Positions 27,984 to 35,938 of a DNA stretch of 64,000 bases are shown piece after piece. Below the pieces are notes generated by a model that was not told where the DNA came from, searched no databases, and saw nothing but the letters and a program-made list of their open reading frames with translations. Source of the stretch: Myxococcus sp. RHSTA-1-4. Lineage in GTDB: Bacteria; Myxococcota; Myxococcia; Myxococcales; Myxococcaceae. A program made the position numbers and the translations under genes. Positions within the stretch are counted from its first letter, which is position 1; each line of letters starts with the position of its first letter. The stretch is from assembly GCF_020037125.1 (NCBI RefSeq), contig NZ_JAIQDG010000025.1, forward strand, positions 62,001-126,000, given 5' to 3'.

Positions 27984-28460
27984 GACAGAAACTCTTCAGC
28001 CTAGCGCCTTTGGGGAAATTCATTCCACCACACCCGGAGGGTCGCTTACGCCCCAGCAGCGGGCGCCGGGCCCCCTGCCTGCTCCTGGTGTGACTGTTCG
28101 TCCGCGCCCCCCAGGCGGTTTAGGACAAGACGAACAACGTCGGTTTTCTTGGGGAATCCGGGCCCTTCTCTCCGCACGAGCCGTGGGCCGACGCTCGCAT
28201 CCTGCCCCAAGCGTCATCTCATTTCCGGCGTCGTTTCGCCAAGGGGCCACCAGGAGCGAGGCCTCACCTCATGCTCTCCAGGCTCTCCGACGGCTTCCAC
28301 GGGATGCTGTACGTGGGGGCGCTCTCGCCCTCCATGCCCGCGACGTCGCACGGCGGGAGGACGGGCGGGCCGGCGCAAGCGGGCAGGGAGCCGCGTGGAT
28401 GCGCAACTTGAGCCTTGGCCCGGCACCTCCATCCATCCGGGCAGCCGAGGAGCGTCCCTC
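27984..28460. other. Divergent intergenic region between PKS operon and DsbA-family gene
   Basis: No convincing gene lies in these 477 bp. The open frame running into the DsbA-family gene has no support upstream of 28461. The one visible structure is a perfect 8-bp inverted repeat, TGTTCGTC at 28095-28102 and GACGAACA at 28129-28136, with 26 bp between arms. It sits about 110-150 bp upstream of the PKS start, a plausible place for an operator, but no regulator gene is adjacent. Confidence 0.4.
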
Positions 28461-29105
28461 ATGTCCACCTCAGGCGCCCCTGTCCGCATCGACGTCTGGA
28501 GCGACTACGTCTGCCCCTTCTGTTACCTGGAGCTGCCCGTCCTCGAGCGCCTCCAGTCGGAGCTCGGCCCGGAGCTGGAGGTCCACTGGCGCGCGTACGA
28601 GCTGCGCCCGGCGCCGGTGCCCACGCTCGACCCGGCCGGGGAGTACCTGCGGACCACCTGGGCGCGGGCCGTCTACCCGATGGCCGAGCAGCGGGGCATG
28701 ACGCTCCGCCTGCCGCCCGTGCAGCCGCGCAGCCGACTTGCTCTGGAGGCGGCCGAGTTCGCCAAGGACGCCGGCGCCTTCCCCGCCTTCCACCAGGGCG
28801 TCTTCCGCGCCTTCTTCGAGGAGGGACGGGACATCGGAGACCTGGCCGTCCTGGGTGACATCGCCGAGGCGAGCGGGTTGGACCGCGAGGCGCTCACCCG
28901 GGCGCTCAAGAGCGGGAGCTACACCGGCCGCGTCGTGTTCGACCAGGAGGCCGCGCAGCGGCTGGGCATCCGCGGCGTGCCCACCCTGCGCATCGTGGGC
29001 GCGGGCGGCCACGTGGTGCAGTTGAGCGGCGCCCAGCCGGGGGAGATGGTTCACAGGGCCATTGCCCGCGTGCGCCCGGAGGCCTCGCAGGCCGCGGCGC
29101 CCTGA
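28461..29105 (+). CDS. DsbA-family (FrnE-like) thiol oxidoreductase
   Basis: A 214-residue thioredoxin-fold protein with the active-site motif C18-P-F-C21 (DYVCPFCYLE), an inserted helical domain, and the cis-proline loop GVPTLRI. This matches the DsbA/FrnE/2-hydroxychromene-2-carboxylate-isomerase-like group, which catalyses disulfide exchange or isomerase chemistry. There is no signal peptide, so it is probably cytoplasmic like FrnE. ATG 28461 is chosen because GAGGAG lies about 10 bp upstream and the fold starts directly. It stands alone and diverges from the PKS operon. Confidence 0.9.
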   Translation: MSTSGAPVRIDVWSDYVCPFCYLELPVLERLQSELGPELEVHWRAYELRPAPVPTLDPAGEYLRTTWARAVYPMAEQRGMTLRLPPVQPRSRLALEAAEFAKDAGAFPAFHQGVFRAFFEEGRDIGDLAVLGDIAEASGLDREALTRALKSGSYTGRVVFDQEAAQRLGIRGVPTLRIVGAGGHVVQLSGAQPGEMVHRAIARVRPEASQAAAP

Positions 29106-29389
29106 CCCGCGAAGCTCCTCCCGCCGTTCCTCCACGACAGCACCCCACAGGCTGGACGAACCCCTGGTCGCCCATCCAGATGTCGTGCGGCGCGGCGATG
29201 ACTCGGCAGGACGCCGACCTGGCCTGACGTTCCCGCCTTCCGCGGCGACCCGGGACGACAGGCCGACAGGTCAGCGGCCTCAAGCACTGCCCCAGCACAA
29301 TCAGTGCAGGCGTCGCTTCACGGCCAGTGGGGTGCATCTCCCGCGCCGGCTTCTCACCCTGTCGCTGGAAAGCGAACAGAGAGGGAACG

Positions 29390-30253
29390 ATGCCAGAGAT
29401 CAGACCTGGAACGACTCCGGGCAGACCAGACACGTACGCCGTTGGGCTGAGAGCCGCAGGGGTCCTCTGGCGGGGTTTCGATGTCCCGGACCTCAGCCGC
29501 TGGTACACGACCCAGGTGCAGGACAACCAGACGGGCAGAACGATCTCCCACAACCCCCAGGTGGCTCAGCAGGTGATGCTCGTCCGGCCCATCGACCCGG
29601 GCTCCAATCCCTTTGCCGAGCCCTACAGGTTCGACCTCGCGGTGAGGCCATGCAACGGCGTGAGCCGGACCGAGCTCGTCCACTACCCGGTAAATGGGAC
29701 CCCTGGCGGCGCGAAGTACTTCTACCGCTGGAGCACGCTGTTCCCCCTGGGTGAATCCGAGTTCAACAGCGCCTTTCCCATTGGACCGGGCACCCAAGGC
29801 ATCTGGCAGGTCTTCACGCAATGGCACCAGGCGAGCAACACGGGGAGCCCCCCCATCGCGTTCAGCGCCAAGCGGGAGAAGTCGAGCAACGCGCCGTACA
29901 TCGGGCTCGAGCTGAGCATGCCCGGGACGCCGTACCCCATTGGCGTTTGGAAGGCGCCATTCACATACAACGAATGGCACAACTTCGTGGTGTCCGTGGT
30001 GTACTCGAACAGCTCCAGCCAAGGTGAGGTCGGGCTCTGGTACAGCACCGGGTGGGCGATTCCTCCCCAGGCGGTACAAACCTGGAATCTGAAGACGACC
30101 GCCTCCACGAACCCGAACGATAAGACGACGGGGCCCTACCTGAAGCACGGGCTCTACCGGAGCCAGAAGTACTACGGTCAGCGCCACAGCTACGTCGCGC
30201 ACTGCGGAATGGTGGAAGGCGACAGCCTGGCCGCGGTCCTGGCCAATCCGTAG
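29390..30253 (+). CDS. Polysaccharide-lyase-like protein
   Basis: A 287-residue, mostly beta-strand protein resembling the heparin-lyase-I-like polysaccharide lyase family (jelly-roll fold). It shows Trp/Tyr-rich strands such as YFYRWSTLFPL, a central strand with IWQVFTQWHQ, the EWHNFVVSV strand and the C-terminal signature YLKHGLYRS. In that family the enzyme cleaves uronic-acid-containing polysaccharide by beta-elimination; activity here is inferred. Unusually for such an enzyme, no signal peptide is visible at the chosen ATG (GAGAGGGAACG just upstream), nor in the in-frame extension. Either it is exported without a classical signal or it is not a secreted lyase. It is transcribed alone. 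Confidence 0.65.
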   Translation: MPEIRPGTTPGRPDTYAVGLRAAGVLWRGFDVPDLSRWYTTQVQDNQTGRTISHNPQVAQQVMLVRPIDPGSNPFAEPYRFDLAVRPCNGVSRTELVHYPVNGTPGGAKYFYRWSTLFPLGESEFNSAFPIGPGTQGIWQVFTQWHQASNTGSPPIAFSAKREKSSNAPYIGLELSMPGTPYPIGVWKAPFTYNEWHNFVVSVVYSNSSSQGEVGLWYSTGWAIPPQAVQTWNLKTTASTNPNDKTTGPYLKHGLYRSQKYYGQRHSYVAHCGMVEGDSLAAVLANP

Positions 30254-30387
30254 CGGAGCGGGCGAGGACCATGGAGCATGCCCGGCCCTCGCCCCACTCC
30301 ATCCTCCAGTTCCCAGGTTGGGGAGTTGACAGCGTCCCAGCCGTCATTGAGCCTGACCCACTGCCTTCATGAAGCGGTGGGTCCATC

Positions 30388-32160
30388 ATGCCGATGCTCG
30401 TCTACAACCTGGGTCAGCCCAACGAGGTGGTGTTCCCCTTCGGGACCGAGCCCGTCACCATCGGCAGGGCCGACTCCCAGCCCATCTGCATCCCCCACCC
30501 CAGCCTGTCGCGCCAGCACGCGCTCATCGAGTGCACCGACGGCCGCTTCTTCGTCGTGGACCTGCAGAGCAAGAACGGCACCTTCGTCAACGGCACGCAG
30601 GTCCGCCGCCAGGAACTCCGCTTCGGGGACACGCTCCGGCTGGGCGACCTCCACTTCCTCTTCATGGACAAGAGCCCGTCCGTCCTCGCCGCGGACGCCA
30701 GCGCGGACGGCACGGGCCCGCTGTCCGCGCTACGTCCCCAGGTGGTCCGCGCCGTTACCCGCGTGCCCTTGCAGGAGCTGGTGCGGGACGCGCCTTCCGG
30801 GGAAGGACATCCGAGCGCGTCGGATGCCGCCGCGACGCGCACGCGCGACAAGCTGCGCATCCTCCTCGAGGTGGCCAAGCTGTTCTCCGCCTCCGACAAC
30901 ATCGACGAGGTGCTGAGCAGGATTCTCGACCTGGCCTTCCAGATTCTCCACGTGGACCGCGGCGCCGTCCTGCTCGTCAACGAGGCCACGGGGGAGCTCG
31001 AGCCCCGCGTCGTCAAGACGGCGCAGGGCACCCCCGTCCACGGGCAGATCTACAGCCAGAACATCGTCGAGTACGTCATGCGCCAGAGCGTGGCGGCGCT
31101 CTTCTCGGACGCGACACAGGACCCGCGCCTCGACGACGCGCAATCCGTCATCATCCACAGGATTCGCGCCTCCATGTGCGTCCCGCTCAAGCCCAAGGAC
31201 GACATCATCGGCGTGCTGTACGTCGACAACCTCTCGCTCCCCAACCGCTACTCGGAGGAGGACCTCGAGTTCCTGGTGGCCTTCGCCAGCCAGGCGGCGC
31301 TCGCCCTGGAGAACGCGGCCCTCTACCGGCGCATCGAACGGGAGACGGTGGAGCGGATGCAGCTCATCATGGACGCCAAGCTGGCCTCGCTGGCGGCGCT
31401 GGTGGGCGGGCTGGCGCACGAGCTGCGCAACCCCCTCAACTTCATCAACAACTTCGCCCGGCTGTCGTCCGCGCGGGTGGGAGAGCTGTCGGAGCTGCTG
31501 GACGGCCAGCGGGCGGCGCTGCCCACCGGGACGGCGGAGGACGTGGACGACGCGCTCTCCAGCCTCCGGGAGAGCACGACGAAAATCTACGAGCACGGCC
31601 AGCGGGCCGACTCGCTCATCCACGGCATGCTGCTGCATGCCCGCAGGCCCGCGGGCGTCCGGGAGGAGCGGGACCTGAATGCGCTCGTGGCGGAGAGCGT
31701 CGGGCTCGGGCAGGGCGGCGTGCGAGGCCCGCCGCTCGAGGTAGTGGTGGAGGCGGAATACGACGCGGACCTGGGGCGCGTGGAGATGGTGGCCGCGGAC
31801 CTCTCGCGGGTGTTCATCAACGTGGTGGACAACGCCCTCTATGCCATGCGGCAGAAGCGCCAGCAGGCCGGCCCCGCGTACACGCCGACGCTGCGAATCC
31901 GGACCCTGAGCCGGGGGGCCCAGGCCGAGGTGCGCATCCGCGACAACGGGCCGGGGATTCCCAGGGAGCTGGCGGAGAAGATTTTCGAGCCGTTCTTCAC
32001 CACCAAGCCCCCGGGACAGGGCACGGGGCTGGGGCTGTCGCTCAGCCACGAAATCGTGGTGCAGGGCCACCAGGGGACGCTCCGGATGGAGTCGACCCCG
32101 GGTGAGTTCGCGGAGTTCATCATCACCCTGCCCAAGCGGGCGCGGGCCGGACAGCGCTGA
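30388..32160 (+). CDS. FHA-GAF sensor histidine kinase
   Basis: A 590-residue cytoplasmic histidine kinase. Residues 1-95 are an FHA phosphothreonine-binding domain (IGRADSQ, SLSRQHALIE, SKNGTFVNG). A GAF domain spans about 155-325, followed by a dimerisation helix with phospho-acceptor H344 in GLAHELRNPLN, and an ATPase domain with N box (NVVDNALYAM), DNGPGIP, FEPFFTTK and GTGLGLS. The FHA domain suggests that it is recruited to phosphothreonine on a Ser/Thr kinase substrate, linking the two phosphorylation systems. No response-regulator gene is adjacent. It converges tightly with the sedolisin gene, with a single base between the two stops. Confidence 0.95.
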   Translation: MPMLVYNLGQPNEVVFPFGTEPVTIGRADSQPICIPHPSLSRQHALIECTDGRFFVVDLQSKNGTFVNGTQVRRQELRFGDTLRLGDLHFLFMDKSPSVLAADASADGTGPLSALRPQVVRAVTRVPLQELVRDAPSGEGHPSASDAAATRTRDKLRILLEVAKLFSASDNIDEVLSRILDLAFQILHVDRGAVLLVNEATGELEPRVVKTAQGTPVHGQIYSQNIVEYVMRQSVAALFSDATQDPRLDDAQSVIIHRIRASMCVPLKPKDDIIGVLYVDNLSLPNRYSEEDLEFLVAFASQAALALENAALYRRIERETVERMQLIMDAKLASLAALVGGLAHELRNPLNFINNFARLSSARVGELSELLDGQRAALPTGTAEDVDDALSSLRESTTKIYEHGQRADSLIHGMLLHARRPAGVREERDLNALVAESVGLGQGGVRGPPLEVVVEAEYDADLGRVEMVAADLSRVFINVVDNALYAMRQKRQQAGPAYTPTLRIRTLSRGAQAEVRIRDNGPGIPRELAEKIFEPFFTTKPPGQGTGLGLSLSHEIVVQGHQGTLRMESTPGEFAEFIITLPKRARAGQR

Positions 32161-32161
32161 G

Positions 32162-34009
32162 CTACTTGCGGCCTCCTCGGCGCCCCGCCACCGCGCGCGC
32201 CTGCCGGGGCTTCACCGGCCAGGCCCCCAGCGCCGCGGCCAGCTTCTTCCCGTCCGGAGACCCCAGCCCGGTGCACGGATTCCACCGCCGCTCCGGTTTG
32301 GCCTGATAGCCACCATTGTTTCCCTGGGAGATGGGCCGGCACACCTTCGCGCCCTCCTCCAGGCAGAGCCGGTACAGGTGCGGGTTGAGCCACCCCACGC
32401 GAGTCCCCGGCCCGTGGTTGGCCTCCAGCCCCTCGTTCATCAGCGTCAGCAACGCCGCCCACATGGGGGCCGCCGCGCTGGTGCCGCCCATCGTGTTCCA
32501 CCGCCGCTGGAAGATGAACTCATAGCCTGTCATCCAGTCCGCGCTGGCCGCCACGTCCGGCGTGCCCCGCCCATGGAACGTGTCCACCCGCTGGAGGTCC
32601 CCGATGAACCAGTAGCAGTCCACCACCGGAGGGACCTCCGCCGCGTCCTGATAGGCCGGGCGCTCGTAGAGGCGGCTGATTCCGCCGCCGGTCGCCATCG
32701 GGTACGGGAAGGCGTTCTGCGCCTTCGGCCAGTTCAGGAACAGCATGGGCCGGGTCAGCGAGTTCCAGACCGTCTCTGAATGAATGGCCCCGTCCTTCGC
32801 CAGCAGCGTCGTCCCTCCACAGGCCAGGGCGTACGGGCTGCTGGCGGGGAAGTTGGCCGCCGGCACCGCCGTGGACCTGCCATCGGAGGAGGTGATGGGC
32901 GTGAGCGCCCCGCTGTCACCGCTCGACATGCACACGGAGATGCCCTTCCACGCCGCCAGCACGAGCAGCTCGTCGAGGATGTCGGCCTCGAGCTGCGTGG
33001 GCCCCTGGCCCTCGATTTCCGGGAAGGACCAGCTCATCGACAGCACCGAGGGCTTGTTCACCTCGTCGAAGATGGCCATGCACAGCGCGGTGAGGATGCC
33101 GTTCACGCTGACGTCATGCGAGTTGTAGACGGCGATTCTCGCGCGGGGGCACACCGCGCCCACCAGGGAGATGTCGAACGTCACCTCCACGTTGAAGCGG
33201 CCCCGGCCCCGCTTGTTCTCCCCGATGAAGACAAGCTCCGGATACGGAAGGTCCAGGGCCTGGAAGTACTGCTGCAGGTCCTTCTCGACGGCGCCTCCGC
33301 CCAGTTGGAGGAGCCCCACGCACTGCCCCTCGCCGGACAGCTCCGGGTAGCCATAGAAGCGCGCGACATCGGGCGCGAGGTGCCCCCGGGGCACCAGCAT
33401 CTCCTTCAGATGGGGCTGCTTCGCAATCAGCTTCGGCAGGGGCTCCCTGCCGCTGCGCATGAAGGCCGGGGAACGGGACAGCTCCCGGTCGTCCAGTCCG
33501 AAAATCCAGCGCACCTTCCCGGCCAGCGCGGGAGGTACGGAAGCCTCGACGAGGTCGCTGGCGCCGCCCGGGGGAAGGAACGCCTTGGCCACCGCCTCCG
33601 GCGTCCCGCTCACCACCACCATCGCCGCGGCCGGGTACACCCGCTCGATGTCCAGCCCCCTCTCGGCGACGAAGGCCTCCACCGCCTCGAGGTCCTCCTT
33701 CGAGGCCCCGAAGTCCTTCAATTCCTCCGCGCCCAGGTACTTGCGGCGGGCGGGCGGCAGCTTCGCCATGGCCTCCGCGGAGGGGACGCGGCGCTGCCGC
33801 CGCAGCGCCAGGGTGACGGTGATGGGGCCGGTGTCCTCCGCCTCCGGAGCGCTCACCGGCGCGGGGACAGGCGCCCTCCGGGGACGGCCACGGGGCCGTA
33901 GCTTCTCCAGGGCCGCCCGCAGATGCGGCCGGAGACGGAGCTTCGCTTCCGGAGGGATGATGGGGTGACGCTTGGAGGGAGGCTTGGGGGCTCGGGGCTT
34001 GAGAGTCAC
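32162..34009 (-). CDS. S53-family (sedolisin/kumamolisin-like) serine-carboxyl peptidase
   Basis: A 615-residue peptidase with an N-terminal pro-domain (about 60-200, starting ITVTLALRRQ) and a subtilisin-fold catalytic domain. The family's catalytic set is complete: E275 and D279 (VEVTFD), oxyanion D365 (SSGDSGA) and S511 (GGTSAAAP). The C-terminal calcium-binding loop is visible (GNNGGYQA, CTGLGSPDG). Sedolisins act at acid pH on proteins outside the cell, after autocatalytic removal of the pro-domain. There is no recognisable signal peptide; the first 45 residues are instead Lys/Arg/Pro-rich, and the C-terminus is also basic. Confidence 0.93.
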   Translation of the reverse strand: MTLKPRAPKPPSKRHPIIPPEAKLRLRPHLRAALEKLRPRGRPRRAPVPAPVSAPEAEDTGPITVTLALRRQRRVPSAEAMAKLPPARRKYLGAEELKDFGASKEDLEAVEAFVAERGLDIERVYPAAAMVVVSGTPEAVAKAFLPPGGASDLVEASVPPALAGKVRWIFGLDDRELSRSPAFMRSGREPLPKLIAKQPHLKEMLVPRGHLAPDVARFYGYPELSGEGQCVGLLQLGGGAVEKDLQQYFQALDLPYPELVFIGENKRGRGRFNVEVTFDISLVGAVCPRARIAVYNSHDVSVNGILTALCMAIFDEVNKPSVLSMSWSFPEIEGQGPTQLEADILDELLVLAAWKGISVCMSSGDSGALTPITSSDGRSTAVPAANFPASSPYALACGGTTLLAKDGAIHSETVWNSLTRPMLFLNWPKAQNAFPYPMATGGGISRLYERPAYQDAAEVPPVVDCYWFIGDLQRVDTFHGRGTPDVAASADWMTGYEFIFQRRWNTMGGTSAAAPMWAALLTLMNEGLEANHGPGTRVGWLNPHLYRLCLEEGAKVCRPISQGNNGGYQAKPERRWNPCTGLGSPDGKKLAAALGAWPVKPRQARAVAGRRGGRK

Positions 34010-34048
34010 GAAAGGCTCACTGTCTGGCGCTGCTTCGAGGAGGCGCGC

Positions 34049-35269
34049 CTAGCCGCGCACGCCGTAGAACCGGCATCCATTGTCCCAGAGTATCTTCCCC
34101 GCCACCCGCGAGCCCAACCGCTCGGCCAGCAGGGAGGCATCCTCCTGGACATGCGGAGGGTGGTCCAGGTGGGGGAAGTCGGACGCGTACAGCACGCAGT
34201 CCTCGCCCACCATGTCGATGACCTGCTCGATGCCCGGCTCCGAGGGCTCGCAGGTGATGAAGCACTGCCGGGCGAAGTACTCCGAGGGCTTGCGCCGCAC
34301 GTGCTCGGACACCGTCCACCCGTCCCGCTCGTAGGCGGAGTCCAGCCTCCAGAGCCAGAAGGGCAGCCAGCCACATCCCCCCTCCAGCAGGCCCACCCGC
34401 AGGCCCGGGTGCCGCTCGAGCACGCCCCCTTCCAGGAGCGTCAGCAGCGCGAGCGTCAACTGCATCGGATTGGCCGCGGCGTGGATGCCAAACTGAGTGC
34501 GGACATGCCCCGTCCCGGCATCCGGCAGGCGCATGTGCGCGCCCCCGTGGAGGCCCACCGCGATTCCCAGCTCCTCGCACCGCGTCCAGAATGGCTCGAA
34601 GGCGGGGTCGCTCAACAGCCGCCCCTTGACCTTCTGCGGGTGCACCATCACCGCCTTCCAGCCCCACTCCGCGATGCGCTCCACCTCCCGCACCATGGCC
34701 TCCGGCTCATGCCGGCACAGCGCGCCCACGCCGTGGAGGAAACCCGGGTCCGCCGCGCAGAAGCCTCGCAGCCAGTCGTTGTAGGCGCGCATCAGGGTCG
34801 CCGCGAACCCAGGCTCCATGTCGTCCACCGCCAGCAGCAGGAGGAAGACGGTGGGATAGAAGAAGGCCCGCTCGACGCCCATGGCCCGCATCACCTCGGC
34901 GAAGGAGGCGCCGTCGAAGCCGCCGCGGATGAGCGGCAGGTAGCGGGTGAAGGCGCCCGCCGCGAGCGGCGCCCAGACCTGCCGCGCCACCTCCGGCAGC
35001 AGCGGCACCCCATCCACCTCCAGGTACTGCAGGCCGGGCTCCGCCCGCGCCATCGCCTCCTCCACCTCCTCCACGTCCAGCCCCTCCCGCTCGCACGCGA
35101 GGACGAGGCGCGCCCGCCACTCCACCTCCTCCTGCCACGTGCGCGCGCGGGGCTCGGGAGCGCGCAGCCGCATCCGCTCGCGGAACCCGCGCGGCAGGGA
35201 GTGGGTCCACACGTGGCTCGGCTCCACCACGTGCGCGTCGACATCCAGGATTCTCGGTCGCTTCGCCAT
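34049..35269 (-). CDS. Amidohydrolase-2 (ACMSD-like) family metal-dependent hydrolase
   Basis: A 406-residue TIM-barrel hydrolase or decarboxylase. The N-terminal metal-site motif D-x-H occurs in ILDVDAHVVEPSHVW. Later barrel-strand motifs are VHPQKVKGRL, GLHGGAHMRLPD (His ligands) and the closing ASDFPHLDH, typical of the ACMSD / 2-amino-3-carboxymuconate-semialdehyde-like group. The substrate cannot be told. ATG 35267-35269 is chosen because the protein then begins MAKRPRILDVDAH, as is normal for the family; the upstream extension is Arg/Ser-rich shadow. It lies divergent from the RiPP operon, with 125 bp shared for both promoters. Confidence 0.88.
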   Translation of the reverse strand: MAKRPRILDVDAHVVEPSHVWTHSLPRGFRERMRLRAPEPRARTWQEEVEWRARLVLACEREGLDVEEVEEAMARAEPGLQYLEVDGVPLLPEVARQVWAPLAAGAFTRYLPLIRGGFDGASFAEVMRAMGVERAFFYPTVFLLLLAVDDMEPGFAATLMRAYNDWLRGFCAADPGFLHGVGALCRHEPEAMVREVERIAEWGWKAVMVHPQKVKGRLLSDPAFEPFWTRCEELGIAVGLHGGAHMRLPDAGTGHVRTQFGIHAAANPMQLTLALLTLLEGGVLERHPGLRVGLLEGGCGWLPFWLWRLDSAYERDGWTVSEHVRRKPSEYFARQCFITCEPSEPGIEQVIDMVGEDCVLYASDFPHLDHPPHVQEDASLLAERLGSRVAGKILWDNGCRFYGVRG

Positions 35270-35341
35270 TCGTGATGGCGTTCTACTCCATCGCCGCGAG
35301 GCCCGTTCCATCAGGGCACGATGAGACACGGGCGTGGCTCA

Positions 35342-35371
35342 TTGCGGTTTGAGACAAGCCACTGTTAGCAT
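35342..35371 (+). promoter_or_regulatory. Candidate promoter of the thioamide/azole RiPP operon
   Basis: TTGCGG (35342-35347) and TAGCAT (35366-35371) are separated by 18 bp. They lie just upstream of the GGAGGA ribosome-binding site (35383-35388) and ATG 35395 of the precursor gene. The implied transcript would have a very short leader of under 20 nt. The -10 match is moderate. Confidence 0.35.
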
Positions 35372-35394
35372 CCGCCGCCCTCGGAGGAGTGGAG

Positions 35395-35925
35395 ATGGCC
35401 ACCAAGAAGAGCAGGCGTAGCGCAGCCCCCTCGGTGAAGACGAGCAAGACTTCCGCGAGCAAGAAGTCCTCGGCGCGCAAGGCCCCGGCCCGCAAGGCGT
35501 CCGCGACCAGGACTTCGACGCGCAAGACTTCGACGCGCAAGTCTTCGGCACGCAAGCCCTCGACGCTCAAGGAAGCGGTCCGCGGGCTCAAGGAGCGGGT
35601 GAAGGGTGGAAGGCCGGTGACCAGCCTCGGGCACGAGGTCGACATCTCGTGGATGAAGACCTGGCCGCGCATCGTCGCCCGCGCGTGGAGCGACCCTTCC
35701 TTCCTGGACAGGCTCAAGCGCGAGCCGGCGGCGGTCTTCAAGGAGTACGACCTGCCGCTGTTCCCCGACTTCGATTACGCCGTCCGGTCGGGCTCGGGGA
35801 AGCCCATGGTGACGCTCAACGTTCCCCCCAGGCCGGCCGCCGCCGGACAGGAGAGCGTGGGGGACATCACCTACGAGGGTGGAAGCGCGCGTCCGAAGAG
35901 CTGCACCAACACCTGCGGCTTCTGA
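35395..35925 (+). CDS. NHLP-type RiPP precursor with histone-like N-terminal tail
   Basis: A 176-residue precursor. Residues 1-70 are a Lys/Arg/Ser/Thr/Ala tail like histone H1, built partly of pentads such as TSTRK. Residues 85-148 match the nitrile-hydratase-alpha-like leader (NHLP): WPRIVARAWSDPSFLDRLK, then EYDLPLFPDFDYAV and MVTLNVPP. A double glycine, G162-G163, would release a 13-residue core, S164-F176, ending SCTNTCGF, with C170, C174, T171, T173 and S169 as modifiable residues. ATG 35395 follows GGAGGA by 6 nt; GTG 35389 is less well placed. It is the first gene of a run of seven overlapping or nearly abutting genes encoding its modification enzymes. No C39-peptidase transporter lies in the window. 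Confidence 0.9.
   Translation: MATKKSRRSAAPSVKTSKTSASKKSSARKAPARKASATRTSTRKTSTRKSSARKPSTLKEAVRGLKERVKGGRPVTSLGHEVDISWMKTWPRIVARAWSDPSFLDRLKREPAAVFKEYDLPLFPDFDYAVRSGSGKPMVTLNVPPRPAAAGQESVGDITYEGGSARPKSCTNTCGF
35512..35571 (+). repeat. 15-bp tandem repeats in the precursor tail
   Basis: Four consecutive 15-bp units encode TSTRK, TSTRK, SSARK and PSTLK. The first two are identical (ACTTCGACGCGCAAG at 35512-35526 and 35527-35541); the others diverge. A related unit occurs at 35467-35481. This looks like slippage-driven expansion of the basic tail, so length may vary between strains. Confidence 0.85.
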
Positions 35926-35938
35926 GCGCGCTGTCCGC

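Noticed and set aside
21621..28004. 2127-codon open frame on the plus strand opposite the PKS
   Set aside because: Its product is a low-complexity Arg/His/Gln/Val mixture with no domain. It is the mirror of PKS codons in high-GC DNA, where the complementary frame lacks stops.
30260..30294. 8-bp stem (GGGCGAGG/CCTCGCCC) after the polysaccharide-lyase gene
   Set aside because: The 19-nt loop and lack of a following T-run make an intrinsic terminator unlikely.
35389..35391. GTG as start of the NHLP precursor
   Set aside because: It directly abuts the GGAGGA site, leaving no spacing, whereas ATG 35395 has the normal 6 nt.
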